64,000 bases of DNA, from assembly GCA_039808585.1 (NCBI GenBank), contig JBDHTJ010000002.1:1-64000 (forward strand), written 5' to 3'. This document shows, one piece after another, positions 8,296 to 17,887 of this stretch. The DNA comes from AWTP1-13 sp039808585. GTDB taxonomy: Bacteria > Pseudomonadota > Alphaproteobacteria > Rhizobiales > Hyphomicrobiaceae. The notes under the pieces were generated by a model that saw only the letters and a list, made by a program, of their open reading frames with translations, was not told the DNA's origin and did not search any database. Position 1 is the first letter of the stretch. The number at the start of each line of letters is the position of its first letter. A program made the translations under genes and the position numbers.

Positions 8296-10314
8296 TCACT
8301 CTGCCGCGGGGCGGAGCGGCGTCACATTCGACTTCTTCTCGCTGGCCGCGAAATTCAATGGTCCGCCGCGGAAGGGCGCGAACCCCGTGCCGAAGATCAC
8401 GCCGGCGTCGACAAGATCCGCGTTCGCAACGACACCCTCGTCGAGCACCTTCTGCGCTTCCCTGATGAGCGGATCGACGAGTTCGCGCCCCAGGCGTTCG
8501 AGCTCGAAACGATCATAGGGGTGCGCTGGCTCCTTACGCTCGGGCTTTCCGTCCTTCCAGACATAGAAGCCCTCGCCGGACTTCTTGCCGAGCTTGCCTG
8601 CCGACACCATCGCTTCCAGTTTCGCAGCCGAAGGCGGCAGGGCCACGCCCGCCGCACCCGCAAGGATCTTGCCGACGTTGGCGCACACATCGAGACCGAC
8701 GGTATCGGCAAGCTCCACCGGCCCCATGGGCATGCCGAAAGCGCGCGCCGCCTCGTCGATCTTCTCCTTGGCCTCACCCTTCTCGACCCGCTCCAGCGCC
8801 GCCATCATGTAGGGGCCGAGCACACGATTGACGAGGAAGCCGGGGCTGCTCTTCACGATCAGCGGGAACTTGCCGATGGCCGTCACGAAAGCGCAGCCCT
8901 TCTCCACCTCTTCCTGGCGCGCCATCGTGCTCTTGATCACCTCAACGAGCGGCATCTGCGCGACGGGATTGAAGAAGTGCACGCCGATGAGCCTGCCAGG
9001 GTCCGCAAGCGGCTCGGCAATCTTCTCGATGATGATGGAGGACGTATTCGTCGCCATCACCGCGCCAGGCTTCAGCTTGCCCTCGATCGACTTGAACAGC
9101 GCCTGCTTTACTTCCAGCTTCTCGACGATCGCCTCGATGACGATGTCCGCACGGCCGATGTAGTCGCCCTTTGCATCGGCGATGAAACGCGCCTTGGCCG
9201 CATCGCGCTGCGCCTTGGTCTTGAAGCGGCGCGAGAGCAGCTTCTTCTGCGCGTCCATGCCCTTCTTGATCTGTTCTGCGTTCAGGTCCTGCAGCGACAC
9301 CTCCATGCCCGAGGCGACGCACCAGCCTGCGATGTCCGCGCCCATCACACCGGCGCCGATGACGTGCACGCGCAGCGGCTTCCAGGCCGACGATTTTGGC
9401 GCCTGCGCCTTCATCATCTCCGACAGCTTGAAGACGCGGCGCAGGTTTCTCGAGGTGTCGCCCAGCATGAGCGGCGCGAATGCGCGCGTCTCTGCCTTCT
9501 TCATGCCTTCGAGGTTGCCGCCGTGCGTCTCGAACAAATCGATTAGCCTGAAGGGGGCCGGATAATGCTCCTCGCGCACTTTCTTCTTCGTCTCTGCGCG
9601 CATTTTGCCCGCGAGATAGCCACGCGCGGGCCAGCGGCGCAGCGCACCCTTCCAGCCACCAGCCGGTTTGGACCGGCGGTTCTTCTCGACGGCGCGACGC
9701 GCGGCCCACGGCAGGTTCAGTGCCGACGGCACGAGCTCGTCCACCAGCCCCATGCCCTTGGCAGCCCCGGCTCGGATCATCGAGCCCGTCAGCATGATTT
9801 GCATGGCCGAGAGCGCACCGGCCTGGCGGATGGAGCGCGCCGTGCCGTTGAAGCCCGGGAAGATGCCGAGCTTCACCTCGGGGAAGCCGAGCTTCGTCGC
9901 CTCGTCGCGCGTGGCGATGCGCCAATGGCAGGCAAGCGCCAGCTCAAGGCCACCACCCAAACAGAAGCCATGGATGCAGCACACCACCGGCACCGGCAGC
10001 TTCTCGATCCGGTTCAGCATCTCGTTGACGGTGCCGACGCTCTCGATCACCTGGTCTTCCGAGGTGATTGTCTCGAACTCGCGCACGTCCGCGCCGACGA
10101 TGAAGCCCTTCTCCTTGCCGGATTGGATGACGAGCCCCCGGATCGACTTGTCCCTGGCGCCCGCCTCGACACGCTCCACGATGGCGCCGAGTTCCTCGAG
10201 AGGCCGGCGTCCCATCGAGTTCTGGCTCTCGCCCTCCCGGTCGAACGTCGCCCAGGCAATGCCCTGCTTGTCGATCAGGAACCGCCAGTCGCGCAGATTG
10301 GAGAGATCGGTCAT
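8296..10314 (-). CDS. fadJ: Multifunctional enoyl-CoA hydratase / 3-hydroxyacyl-CoA dehydrogenase (FadJ-like)
   Basis: The 672-residue protein has an N-terminal crotonase domain (about residues 10-200) with both hydratase glutamates, in GGGLEL and GFPEVKLG. An NAD-binding Rossmann domain follows (HVIGAGVMGADIAGW), with the dehydrogenase His and Glu in GVHFFNP and MPLVEVI, then a C-terminal 3HCDH helical domain. It should hydrate enoyl-CoA and oxidise 3-hydroxyacyl-CoA, passing ketoacyl-CoA to the adjacent thiolase. The ATG at 10314 is preferred over the one 21 bases upstream because GTGAGG lies six bases in front of it. The acyl-CoA dehydrogenase gene lies 149 bases upstream. Confidence 0.93.
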   Translation of the reverse strand: MTDLSNLRDWRFLIDKQGIAWATFDREGESQNSMGRRPLEELGAIVERVEAGARDKSIRGLVIQSGKEKGFIVGADVREFETITSEDQVIESVGTVNEMLNRIEKLPVPVVCCIHGFCLGGGLELALACHWRIATRDEATKLGFPEVKLGIFPGFNGTARSIRQAGALSAMQIMLTGSMIRAGAAKGMGLVDELVPSALNLPWAARRAVEKNRRSKPAGGWKGALRRWPARGYLAGKMRAETKKKVREEHYPAPFRLIDLFETHGGNLEGMKKAETRAFAPLMLGDTSRNLRRVFKLSEMMKAQAPKSSAWKPLRVHVIGAGVMGADIAGWCVASGMEVSLQDLNAEQIKKGMDAQKKLLSRRFKTKAQRDAAKARFIADAKGDYIGRADIVIEAIVEKLEVKQALFKSIEGKLKPGAVMATNTSSIIIEKIAEPLADPGRLIGVHFFNPVAQMPLVEVIKSTMARQEEVEKGCAFVTAIGKFPLIVKSSPGFLVNRVLGPYMMAALERVEKGEAKEKIDEAARAFGMPMGPVELADTVGLDVCANVGKILAGAAGVALPPSAAKLEAMVSAGKLGKKSGEGFYVWKDGKPERKEPAHPYDRFELERLGRELVDPLIREAQKVLDEGVVANADLVDAGVIFGTGFAPFRGGPLNFAASEKKSNVTPLRPAAE

Positions 10315-10463
10315 GACGTGCCTCACTCGGGACATGGGTGGCCAGACGCCACGCTGAGATTTGCTTCAGGTTGGAATGCGGTGCCCCACTCGGAGCACCT
10401 TCGAGGGGGCGCCGCGCGCCCTCCCCGTATGTCTTATGCTGAAACGCGAAAGGCAGCCGGCGG

Positions 10464-12968
10464 TTACTCCGCCGCCGATTGCATGGCGCGGGCGTTGTGG
10501 CCCGCCGTCATGTAGTTCGGCCGAACCTCCGCCGGATCGAAATGATCCACCGCGATCACCTTGGCCGTAAGCCTCTCCAGTTCGCGCAGCTGATCGGCTT
10601 CCGCCTCTGTGATGACACCGGCTTTCGCTGCCTCGCCGAACCAGTCGGTGCCATGCACCCGATGCACCTTGCCGGCACGCACGGCGCGGTCGAGCTTCTT
10701 CTCGATGGCCTCCGCTGCGACAGCCTTCTGGAACGTCACCTCGAGCAGGCCAGTGGGATCGTTGACGTCGTTCGAGATGTAGATGAGCCGCGTCAGGCGA
10801 TCGCGTGCCTCGCCCGGAACAAGCACCATCTCGGCCGCCTTGTGCCCCAGCCAATCGGGAGCCGGGCGATAGGGTGCCCCGAATGGGAACACCACCACCT
10901 TCATCAGCCAGCGTACCGGCGTCACGGGGAAGTTCTCCACCACCCCGCGCATGGCCTCCTGGAAGCGATAGAGACCGTTGTGCGCCGCCAGCGCCACGAT
11001 CAGGCGGTCATTCGAGGGCTTGCCGTCGTCCTCGTAGCGCTTGAGCGTGCAGCACAGCAGGTACAGCTCCGACAGCGCATCCGCGAGGCGCCCGGTGATC
11101 TTCTGTTTGGTCTTGAGCCCACCTCCGAGAACCGCCACGGTAAGGTCGGCGACGAAGGCGAAGTTGCGCGAAGCCCGCCAGATCTGGCGATACCACTCCG
11201 CCGTCCCGTAGGCCTTTTCCGGCACCCGGCCGAACACGCCTCCCGTGACGTTGTGGAAAAAGGCACCAAACGTGTTCGAGAGCGAGAAGGCAACGTGCCC
11301 GCCGAAGGCCTTGTCGAAAGCCATGAGGCCGCGCTCGCTGTTGCTATCCTGGGCCGCCTGCACTTCCTTGTAGAGGAACGGATGCGAGCGCAGCGCCCCT
11401 TGCGCGAACGTGATCAGCGAGCGCGTGAGGATGTTTGCGCCTTCCACTGTGATTGCCACCGGCATCGCCTGGTAGGCCGGCATGATGTAGTTCGACGGGC
11501 CATCGCAGATCGCCTTGCCGCCATGCAGATCCATGGCGTCATTGAGCGAGCGGCGCATGCGCTCGGTGGACTGGTACTTCATGATGGCCGAGATCACCGA
11601 GGGCTTCTCGCCGCGGCTGACCATCGACGCAGTGACCGCGCGTGCCGCCTCGTTCACGTAGGCATTCTCGACCATGCGCGCGAGTGGCTCCTGCAGGCCC
11701 TCCATGCGTCCGATGGGCAGGTCGAACTGCTTGCGGATGCGCGCATAAGCCGAAGACGTGCGCAGCAGCGACTTGGCACCGGCAGCACCCGACGACGGCA
11801 GCGAAATGGCGCGTCCGGCAGCAAGGCATTCCATGAGCATGCGCCAGCCCTGGCCCACCATCTTCTCGCCACCGATCACCCAATCGATCGGGATGAAGAC
11901 ATCCTTGCCCCAGTTCGGTCCATTCGGGAACGCTGCACCCGAGGGCAGGTGCCGCCGCCCAATGTTGACGCCCGGGTGGTTCGCGGGGATCAGCGCCACG
12001 GTAATGCCGATATCCGTGCCGCGGCCGAGCATGTTTTCTGGATCGATCAGGCGGAAAGCGAGGCCCACGAGCGACGCTTGCGGCCCAAGCGTGATGTAAC
12101 GCTTGTCCCACGAGGTGCGGATGCCAACCACCTCGCGCCCCTCGTGCATGCCCTTGGTGACGTAGCCCACGTCACGCATTGTTGCCGCGTCCGAACCCGA
12201 TGTCGGACCGGTCAGCGAGAAGCAAGGCACCTCGAGGCCCTGCGCCAGGCGCGGGAGGTAATACTCTTTCTGCTCGTGCGTGCCGTACTTCTCGATCAGC
12301 TCGCCCGGCCCGAGCGAATTCGGCACCATGACGATGGTGCACACGTCCGGCGAACGCGAAGCGATCCGGCCAAGGATGATCGACTGGGCCTGTGGCGAGA
12401 AGCCGAGCCCGCCGTGTTCCTTCGAGATGAGCATGCCGAGGAAGCCGTGCTTCTTGGCGAAATCCCAGATGTGATCCGGTATCTCGTGCTTGTTGTGGCG
12501 CACTTCCCAGTCGTTGATGATGCGGCAGAACTCGTTCGTGGGCCCCTCGAGGAAGGCCTTCTCCTCCTCCGAGAGGGTGATCGGCGGCACTGCGCGCAGT
12601 TTCTTCCAATCGGGCTTGCCGGAGAAGATCTCCGCGTCGAAGCCGATGGTGCCTGCGTCCAAGGCTTCCTGCTCGGTCGCCGAGACTTTGGGCAGGTTGC
12701 CCTTCACCATGCCGTAGATGGGGCGCGTCAGCGCCGCGCGACGGATGCCGGGAACGGCGAGTGCAAACAGCACGACCACTGGCACCCAAGCCAGGATCCC
12801 GCCGGGCCCGAACTCGGGCTCGTTGAACTCCCCGTGCAGAAGATCCGTCTGCCAGACGAACACCGCTGCGCCGAGCGCCAGCGCCCATCCAAACAGGGAC
12901 GTTTCACGCATCGCCAGGGCAAAGACGCCTGCCAAGCACAGCAGGATGAATACGATTTCCGCCGCCAT
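10464..12968 (-). CDS. fadE: Long-chain acyl-CoA dehydrogenase (FadE type)
   Basis: This 834-residue product matches the large FadE subfamily rather than ordinary 380-residue acyl-CoA dehydrogenases. It opens with two or three membrane-embedded helices (about residues 1-75). A flavin-dependent dehydrogenase core follows, with SLTGPTSGSDAA, the catalytic-base segment VEGANILTR and the LHGGKAI loop. It closes with a 240-residue C-terminal extension typical of FadE. It should catalyse the first oxidation of long-chain acyl-CoA. The ATG at 12968 has TGAGG at good spacing; a GTG twelve bases upstream is the alternative. It heads the fad operon, with a palindromic operator 67 bases upstream. Confidence 0.94.
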   Translation of the reverse strand: MAAEIVFILLCLAGVFALAMRETSLFGWALALGAAVFVWQTDLLHGEFNEPEFGPGGILAWVPVVVLFALAVPGIRRAALTRPIYGMVKGNLPKVSATEQEALDAGTIGFDAEIFSGKPDWKKLRAVPPITLSEEEKAFLEGPTNEFCRIINDWEVRHNKHEIPDHIWDFAKKHGFLGMLISKEHGGLGFSPQAQSIILGRIASRSPDVCTIVMVPNSLGPGELIEKYGTHEQKEYYLPRLAQGLEVPCFSLTGPTSGSDAATMRDVGYVTKGMHEGREVVGIRTSWDKRYITLGPQASLVGLAFRLIDPENMLGRGTDIGITVALIPANHPGVNIGRRHLPSGAAFPNGPNWGKDVFIPIDWVIGGEKMVGQGWRMLMECLAAGRAISLPSSGAAGAKSLLRTSSAYARIRKQFDLPIGRMEGLQEPLARMVENAYVNEAARAVTASMVSRGEKPSVISAIMKYQSTERMRRSLNDAMDLHGGKAICDGPSNYIMPAYQAMPVAITVEGANILTRSLITFAQGALRSHPFLYKEVQAAQDSNSERGLMAFDKAFGGHVAFSLSNTFGAFFHNVTGGVFGRVPEKAYGTAEWYRQIWRASRNFAFVADLTVAVLGGGLKTKQKITGRLADALSELYLLCCTLKRYEDDGKPSNDRLIVALAAHNGLYRFQEAMRGVVENFPVTPVRWLMKVVVFPFGAPYRPAPDWLGHKAAEMVLVPGEARDRLTRLIYISNDVNDPTGLLEVTFQKAVAAEAIEKKLDRAVRAGKVHRVHGTDWFGEAAKAGVITEAEADQLRELERLTAKVIAVDHFDPAEVRPNYMTAGHNARAMQSAAE

Positions 12969-13445
12969 CGCTCGCCTCACCAGTTATCGAAAACTTGTCG
13001 GAAACCCCGAAAAACGTGGCCCGGACACTATCCAAAGTTGACGTTTACGTCAACTTGTCTGGCACCGCACGACCACTGCTGGAGCCGATCGTAAAGCCTA
13101 GCACGTTTTGGGATGCGTATACTTCTCGGCCCCGGTTGTTAACGCAAGAACCGACGCGGCGCCGCTGGCGCAAGCGTGATGATCGAGAAGTCCGTCACAT
13201 ACTTTGCCGCTGGGTTGCGAGACGGACCTCTCGCTCTGAGGCACACTAGGCTATTGATTTAGCTAGTGTCCTTCAGATCGCGAAATTCATTCACCGCGAG
13301 CCGCAGAAGGAGACGAGTTTCGCCATCAGGACAATAGCGAAAGTATCCTCTGCTCAATGGCTTGTGTCTGGACGCCAGTTGCGCTGGCTCTATATACACA
13401 CAGCGAGCTTTGGCAGATTCCAGCGCAGGAGAAGCCTCCTTGACC
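12969..13445. other. fadE-soxY divergent intergenic region
   Basis: This 477-base stretch separates the divergent fadE and soxY genes. It contains the inverted repeat at 13035-13056 and a plausible fadE promoter around it. The remaining 390 bases up to soxY are AT-richer than the genes and hold no supported ORF; a GGAG at 13427 may contribute to soxY translation. I see no tRNA or repeat. Confidence 0.6.
13035..13056 (-). promoter_or_regulatory. Palindromic operator in the fadE promoter
   Basis: GTTGACGT and ACGTCAAC form perfect arms around a central TT (13037-13054), extended by one AA/TT pair on each side. On the minus strand the left arm supplies TTGACG as a -35 element. Seventeen bases later TAGTGT can serve as -10, so the operator fills the promoter spacer. 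That layout, and the TTGACG...CGTCAA type of sequence, is reminiscent of MerR-family regulators reported for fatty-acid and branched-chain amino-acid catabolism in proteobacteria (LiuR type). The regulator gene is not in the window and its identity is inferred. Confidence 0.65.
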
Positions 13446-13904
13446 ATGGATCGGAGACAATTCGGGGCCCATGCCTTGGCCTTCGCTGCGGTTCTGCCTA
13501 CGGGCAATCAAGCGCTTGCCCAGTCGCCCACGGTGCCACCTCCCGCCTGGGAAGAGGCGGTGGCCAAGATCCTGAAGGGCACGCAGCCGGTGCCAGGCAA
13601 GGGCCTCGTGCTCGACATCCCCGAGATCGCCGAGAACGGGAATACCGTGCCTTTCACTCTGGTGGCCGAAAGTCCAATGACCGAAGCTGACCACATTAGA
13701 GCGCTCCATGTCATATCGACGGGCAATCCACAGCCCGGGGTTGCGACATTCAAGTTCACACCTGAGTCAGGCAAGGCCTCTGTCAGCAGCCGCATGCGCC
13801 TGGGGCGGACGCAGGACGTCATCGTCATTGCAGAACTCAGCGACGGTCGTTTCATGCAGGCGAAGCGCAACGTCAAAGTGACCATCGGCGGCTGCGGCGG
13901 TTAG
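13446..13904 (+). CDS. soxY: SoxY sulfur-carrier protein
   Basis: This 152-residue protein ends in GGCGG, the SoxY swinging-arm signature, with the carrier cysteine at residue 150. In sulfur oxidation, thiosulfate-derived intermediates are bound covalently to this cysteine while Sox enzymes act on them. The N-terminus MDRRQFGAHALAF followed by QALAQ is a twin-arginine type signal, as usual for SoxY, which exports SoxZ along with it. The ATG at 13446 is chosen because it places the arginine pair at the start. soxZ follows 12 bases later. No soxA, soxX, soxB or soxCD is present nearby. Confidence 0.92.
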   Translation: MDRRQFGAHALAFAAVLPTGNQALAQSPTVPPPAWEEAVAKILKGTQPVPGKGLVLDIPEIAENGNTVPFTLVAESPMTEADHIRALHVISTGNPQPGVATFKFTPESGKASVSSRMRLGRTQDVIVIAELSDGRFMQAKRNVKVTIGGCGG

Positions 13905-13916
13905 GGAGGCAAGGCC

Positions 13917-14240
13917 ATGCAGAGACCACGCATAAAGCTTCCCGACAGCGCCAAGGCGGGCGAAGTGATCGAGATCAAGACCTTGATCTCTCACGTTATG
14001 GAGACCGGCCAGCGCCGCGACCAGGATGGCAAGCTCATTCCGCGCATGATCATCAACTCCTTCAGCGTGAAGTTCGCCGGCAAGACCGTGTTTTCTGCCG
14101 ACCTGCAGCCCGGCATTTCTGCCAACCCCTACATCGCATTTTTCATGCGTGTGCCAGGCCCGGGCGAGCTTGAATTCACCTGGGTGGACGACAGCGGCGA
14201 CAAGAGCGTCGAGAAGGTGAAGCTCAACGTTGTCGCGTGA
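13917..14240 (+). CDS. soxZ: SoxZ sulfur-carrier partner
   Basis: This 107-residue protein has the SoxZ immunoglobulin-like sequence: PRIKLPDSAKAGEVIEIKTLISHVMETGQR in shape, then IPRMIINSF and a closing strand ending KVKLNVVA. It has no signal peptide and no cysteine, as expected for the non-covalent partner of SoxY. The SoxYZ heterodimer carries sulfur intermediates in the periplasm. The gene is translationally close to soxY. Confidence 0.92.
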   Translation: MQRPRIKLPDSAKAGEVIEIKTLISHVMETGQRRDQDGKLIPRMIINSFSVKFAGKTVFSADLQPGISANPYIAFFMRVPGPGELEFTWVDDSGDKSVEKVKLNVVA

Positions 14241-14316
14241 CCCTTTTGCGGCTTGCCGGTGGAAACGGCAGCCATTAACGCTGCCTTTGCTGCTTTGTTG
14301 AAGGGGGAGGCCGGCA

Positions 14317-14559
14317 ATGTCCGACGATCCAGTTTGTGCCCAGAAGAGCCCGTACCAGGTGCCGCTCGAGGAAGGGAAAGCCTATTTCTGGTGCACCTGT
14401 GGCCGCTCGCAGAAGCAACCGTTCTGCGATGGCGCGCACAAGGGCACATCATTCCAGCCGCATCGTTTCGTGGCCGAATCCACCGGCACGTTCAATCTCT
14501 GCGGCTGCAAGTCAACCGACGACAAGCCCTTCTGCGACGGCACCCATAACGTCATGTGA
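14317..14559 (+). CDS. Tandem CDGSH iron-sulfur protein
   Basis: The 80-residue protein contains two CDGSH-type [2Fe-2S] motifs, each with three Cys and one His as cluster ligands: CTCGRSQKQPFCDGAH (about residues 26-41) and CGCKSTDDKPFCDGTH (about 62-77). Such double-motif proteins bind two redox-active clusters; their bacterial roles are poorly defined, with redox or sulfur metabolism suggested. A GGGGGAGG ribosome binding site precedes the ATG. Its position 76 bases after soxZ may be functional or accidental. Confidence 0.9.
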   Translation: MSDDPVCAQKSPYQVPLEEGKAYFWCTCGRSQKQPFCDGAHKGTSFQPHRFVAESTGTFNLCGCKSTDDKPFCDGTHNVM

Positions 14560-14685
14560 GGCATGCGGGGGCCCTCAAGGCGCACCTGTTTCCCGATATC
14601 CAGCCTTTCCGGGTTGAGCAGGATGTGACGTTGGCATCATCTATGCTAGCGTCCGATCCTGTCGGAAAGCCGCCACGGGTCGGGC

Positions 14686-15603
<918 letters not shown>

Positions 15604-15605
15604 CG

Positions 15606-16976
15606 ATGCCCGCGCCCGCCAACTCTTTCGAATTTCTCGGCGCGGTGCGCGACGCCAGCAAGACCGCCCTTCTCACCCTCGGCCTCTCGGTGCCTCTCCT
15701 CGCCTTGCGCACCGAGCAGAACATGTCGAACCAGCTTGTGCTGCAGCCGCGCTGGGGGCTCGTGGCCATCGCCGTCGCCATCGCATTCGCCGCGCGCTTG
15801 GCCTACCTGCTGGCGGCCGCTGCCAATAGTGCGAGACCGCGGCAGCCTCCGCCGTCCGTCGCAACGGCAGCCGGGAAGCAAGGCGCGCCCTGGGGCCGCA
15901 TCCTCGGCAGCGCTGCCCTGATCTTCCTGGTGCTCTATCCCGGCATCGCGCTGCTGCTGACGGGCACCGGCGGCGCCGTGAAGTGGATCGATAACTTCGG
16001 CATCCAGATCCTCATCTACATCATGCTGGGCTGGGGCCTGAACATTGTGGTCGGCCTCGCAGGCCTTCTTGATCTCGGCTACGTCGCCTTTTATGCCGTG
16101 GGCGCCTACAGCACCGCGCTCCTCGGCAAGACGTTCGGCTTGAGCTACTGGATCTGCCTGCCATTGGCGGGCATTCTCGCCGCCTTCTGGGGCATCATCC
16201 TGGGCTTTCCGGTGTTGCGCCTGCGAGGCGACTATCTCGCCATCGTAACGCTGGCTTTTGGCGAGATCATCCGCCTCGTGCTCATCAACTGGGTGCCCGT
16301 GACGAACGGCTATGCGGGCATCACCGGCATTCCGCGCCCCACCTTCTTCGGCCTGCCCTTCAACGCTTCCGACCAGGGCTTCGCGGCGTTCTTCGGTCTA
16401 GAATTCACGCCGCTCTACCGGCTCATCTTCCTCTTCTACCTGATCCTCGCCCTCGCCCTGCTGACGAACTGGGTGACTTTGCGCCTGCGCCGCCTGCCCG
16501 TCGGTCGGGCCTGGGAGGCCTTGCGCGAGGACGAGATCGCCTGCCGTGCGCTTGGCATCAATACCACGTCCACCAAACTCACCGCCTTCGCCATCGGCGC
16601 GGGCTTCGGCGGCTTCGCCGGGTCTTTCTTCGCCGCGCGCCAGGGCTTCATCAGCCCCGAGTCCTTCACGTTCATGGAAAGCGCCGTCATCCTCGCGATC
16701 GTTGTGCTTGGCGGCATGGGCAGCCAGGTCGGCGTCGCCATCGCAGCCGTCATCATGATCGGCGGCACGGAAATCCTGCGCGAACTCGACTGGATGAAGC
16801 AGATTTTCGGCTCCGGCTTCGATCCCACGCAGTACCGCATGCTCCTGTTCGGCCTTGCCATGGTGCTGATCATGATCTGGCGGCCGCGCGGTCTCATTTC
16901 CTCCCGCGAGCCGTCGATTTTCCTTCGGGAACGTCGCGCCGTTTCCGGCGCCCACGTGAGCGAGGGGCACGGTTGA
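15606..16976 (+). CDS. livM: Branched-chain amino-acid ABC transporter permease LivM
   Basis: This 456-residue LivM has an N-terminal extension of about 110 residues with two extra hydrophobic segments before the canonical permease core, as in the LivM proteins with a DUF3382-like lead. The core carries MLGWGLNIVVGLAGLLDLGYVAFYAVGAY-type helices and the ABC-contact loop GRAWEALREDEIACRALGIN. It pairs with LivH to form the translocation pore. The ATG at 15606 lies directly after the livH stop, and its own TGA overlaps the livG start (TGATG). Confidence 0.93.
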   Translation: MPAPANSFEFLGAVRDASKTALLTLGLSVPLLALRTEQNMSNQLVLQPRWGLVAIAVAIAFAARLAYLLAAAANSARPRQPPPSVATAAGKQGAPWGRILGSAALIFLVLYPGIALLLTGTGGAVKWIDNFGIQILIYIMLGWGLNIVVGLAGLLDLGYVAFYAVGAYSTALLGKTFGLSYWICLPLAGILAAFWGIILGFPVLRLRGDYLAIVTLAFGEIIRLVLINWVPVTNGYAGITGIPRPTFFGLPFNASDQGFAAFFGLEFTPLYRLIFLFYLILALALLTNWVTLRLRRLPVGRAWEALREDEIACRALGINTTSTKLTAFAIGAGFGGFAGSFFAARQGFISPESFTFMESAVILAIVVLGGMGSQVGVAIAAVIMIGGTEILRELDWMKQIFGSGFDPTQYRMLLFGLAMVLIMIWRPRGLISSREPSIFLRERRAVSGAHVSEGHG

Positions 16977-17887
16977 TGGCGCAGTCCCAAGCCGACGCCG
17001 TGCTCCAGGTGGAGCATCTGTCGATGCGCTTCGGTGGGCTCACTGCCGTCAGCGACCTTTCCTTCTCTGCGAGGCGCGGCGAGATCACCGCACTCATCGG
17101 GCCCAACGGCGCCGGCAAGACGACGGTCTTCAACTGCATCACCGGCTTCTACAAACCATCGAGCGGCCGCATCACCATGGTGCTGGGCGGTGCCGCATCC
17201 CCCGACGATATCACTAGGCTCACCGCTTCCGGCAAGCGTCGCATGCGGACACCCGAAGGGGCCATCTTCCTTCTGGAGCGCATGCCCGACTACGAGATCA
17301 CGGCGCATGCGAAGGTGGCGCGCACGTTCCAGAACATCCGCCTGTTCCCCGGCATGACCGTGCTCGAGAACCTCGTCGTGGCACAGCACAACAGCCTGAT
17401 GCGCGCCTCGGGCTACAGCCTGCTCGGCCTGTTCGGTGCCGCAAGCTACCGTCGTGCGGAGGAGGAAGCGGTCGAGAGGGCGAAACACTGGCTCGACCGC
17501 CTGGGCCTCACGCTACGTGCTGACGATGCGGCCGGCTCCCTGCCCTATGGTGATCAGCGTCGTCTCGAAATCGCGCGCGCCATGTGCACCGAGCCTGCCC
17601 TTCTTTGCCTGGACGAGCCGGCGGCAGGCCTCAACCCGCGCGAATCTGCCGAACTGAAAAGCTTCATCAAGAGCCTGGCCGCTGATCACACCACCTCCGT
17701 TCTGCTCATCGAGCACGACATGTCGGTGGTCATGGAGATCTCGGACCGCGTCGTCGTTCTCGAGTACGGCATCAAGATTGCCGATGGCACGCCCGACAGC
17801 GTCCGCAACGATCCCAAGGTTGTCGCTGCCTACCTCGGTGTCGAGGACGAACAGGTGGCAGAGGCGGAAGCGGAGTTGGGAGCATGA
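16976..17887 (+). CDS. livG: Branched-chain amino-acid ABC transporter ATPase LivG
   Basis: This 303-residue ATPase has Walker A GPNGAGKTT, a signature region reading LPYGDQRRLEIARAM (the LivG variant of LSGGQ), Walker B LLCLDEPAAGLNP, and the switch histidine in LIEHDMSVVM. A roughly 40-residue insertion between Walker A and the Q-loop (around ASPDDITRLTASGKRRMRT) is longer than in most LivG proteins. The ATG overlaps the livM stop codon, and its last codon overlaps livF, so the four genes are translationally coupled. Confidence 0.93.
   Translation: MAQSQADAVLQVEHLSMRFGGLTAVSDLSFSARRGEITALIGPNGAGKTTVFNCITGFYKPSSGRITMVLGGAASPDDITRLTASGKRRMRTPEGAIFLLERMPDYEITAHAKVARTFQNIRLFPGMTVLENLVVAQHNSLMRASGYSLLGLFGAASYRRAEEEAVERAKHWLDRLGLTLRADDAAGSLPYGDQRRLEIARAMCTEPALLCLDEPAAGLNPRESAELKSFIKSLAADHTTSVLLIEHDMSVVMEISDRVVVLEYGIKIADGTPDSVRNDPKVVAAYLGVEDEQVAEAEAELGA

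Noticed and set aside
8194..9546. 450-residue open frame antisense to the FadJ-like gene
   Set aside because: Shadow frame without motifs; the opposite strand encodes all catalytic residues of FadJ.
10479..13094. 871-residue open frame antisense to fadE
   Set aside because: It mirrors the high-GC third-position bias of fadE, has no family-like motif and is rich in Arg and His; fadE on the other strand is certain.
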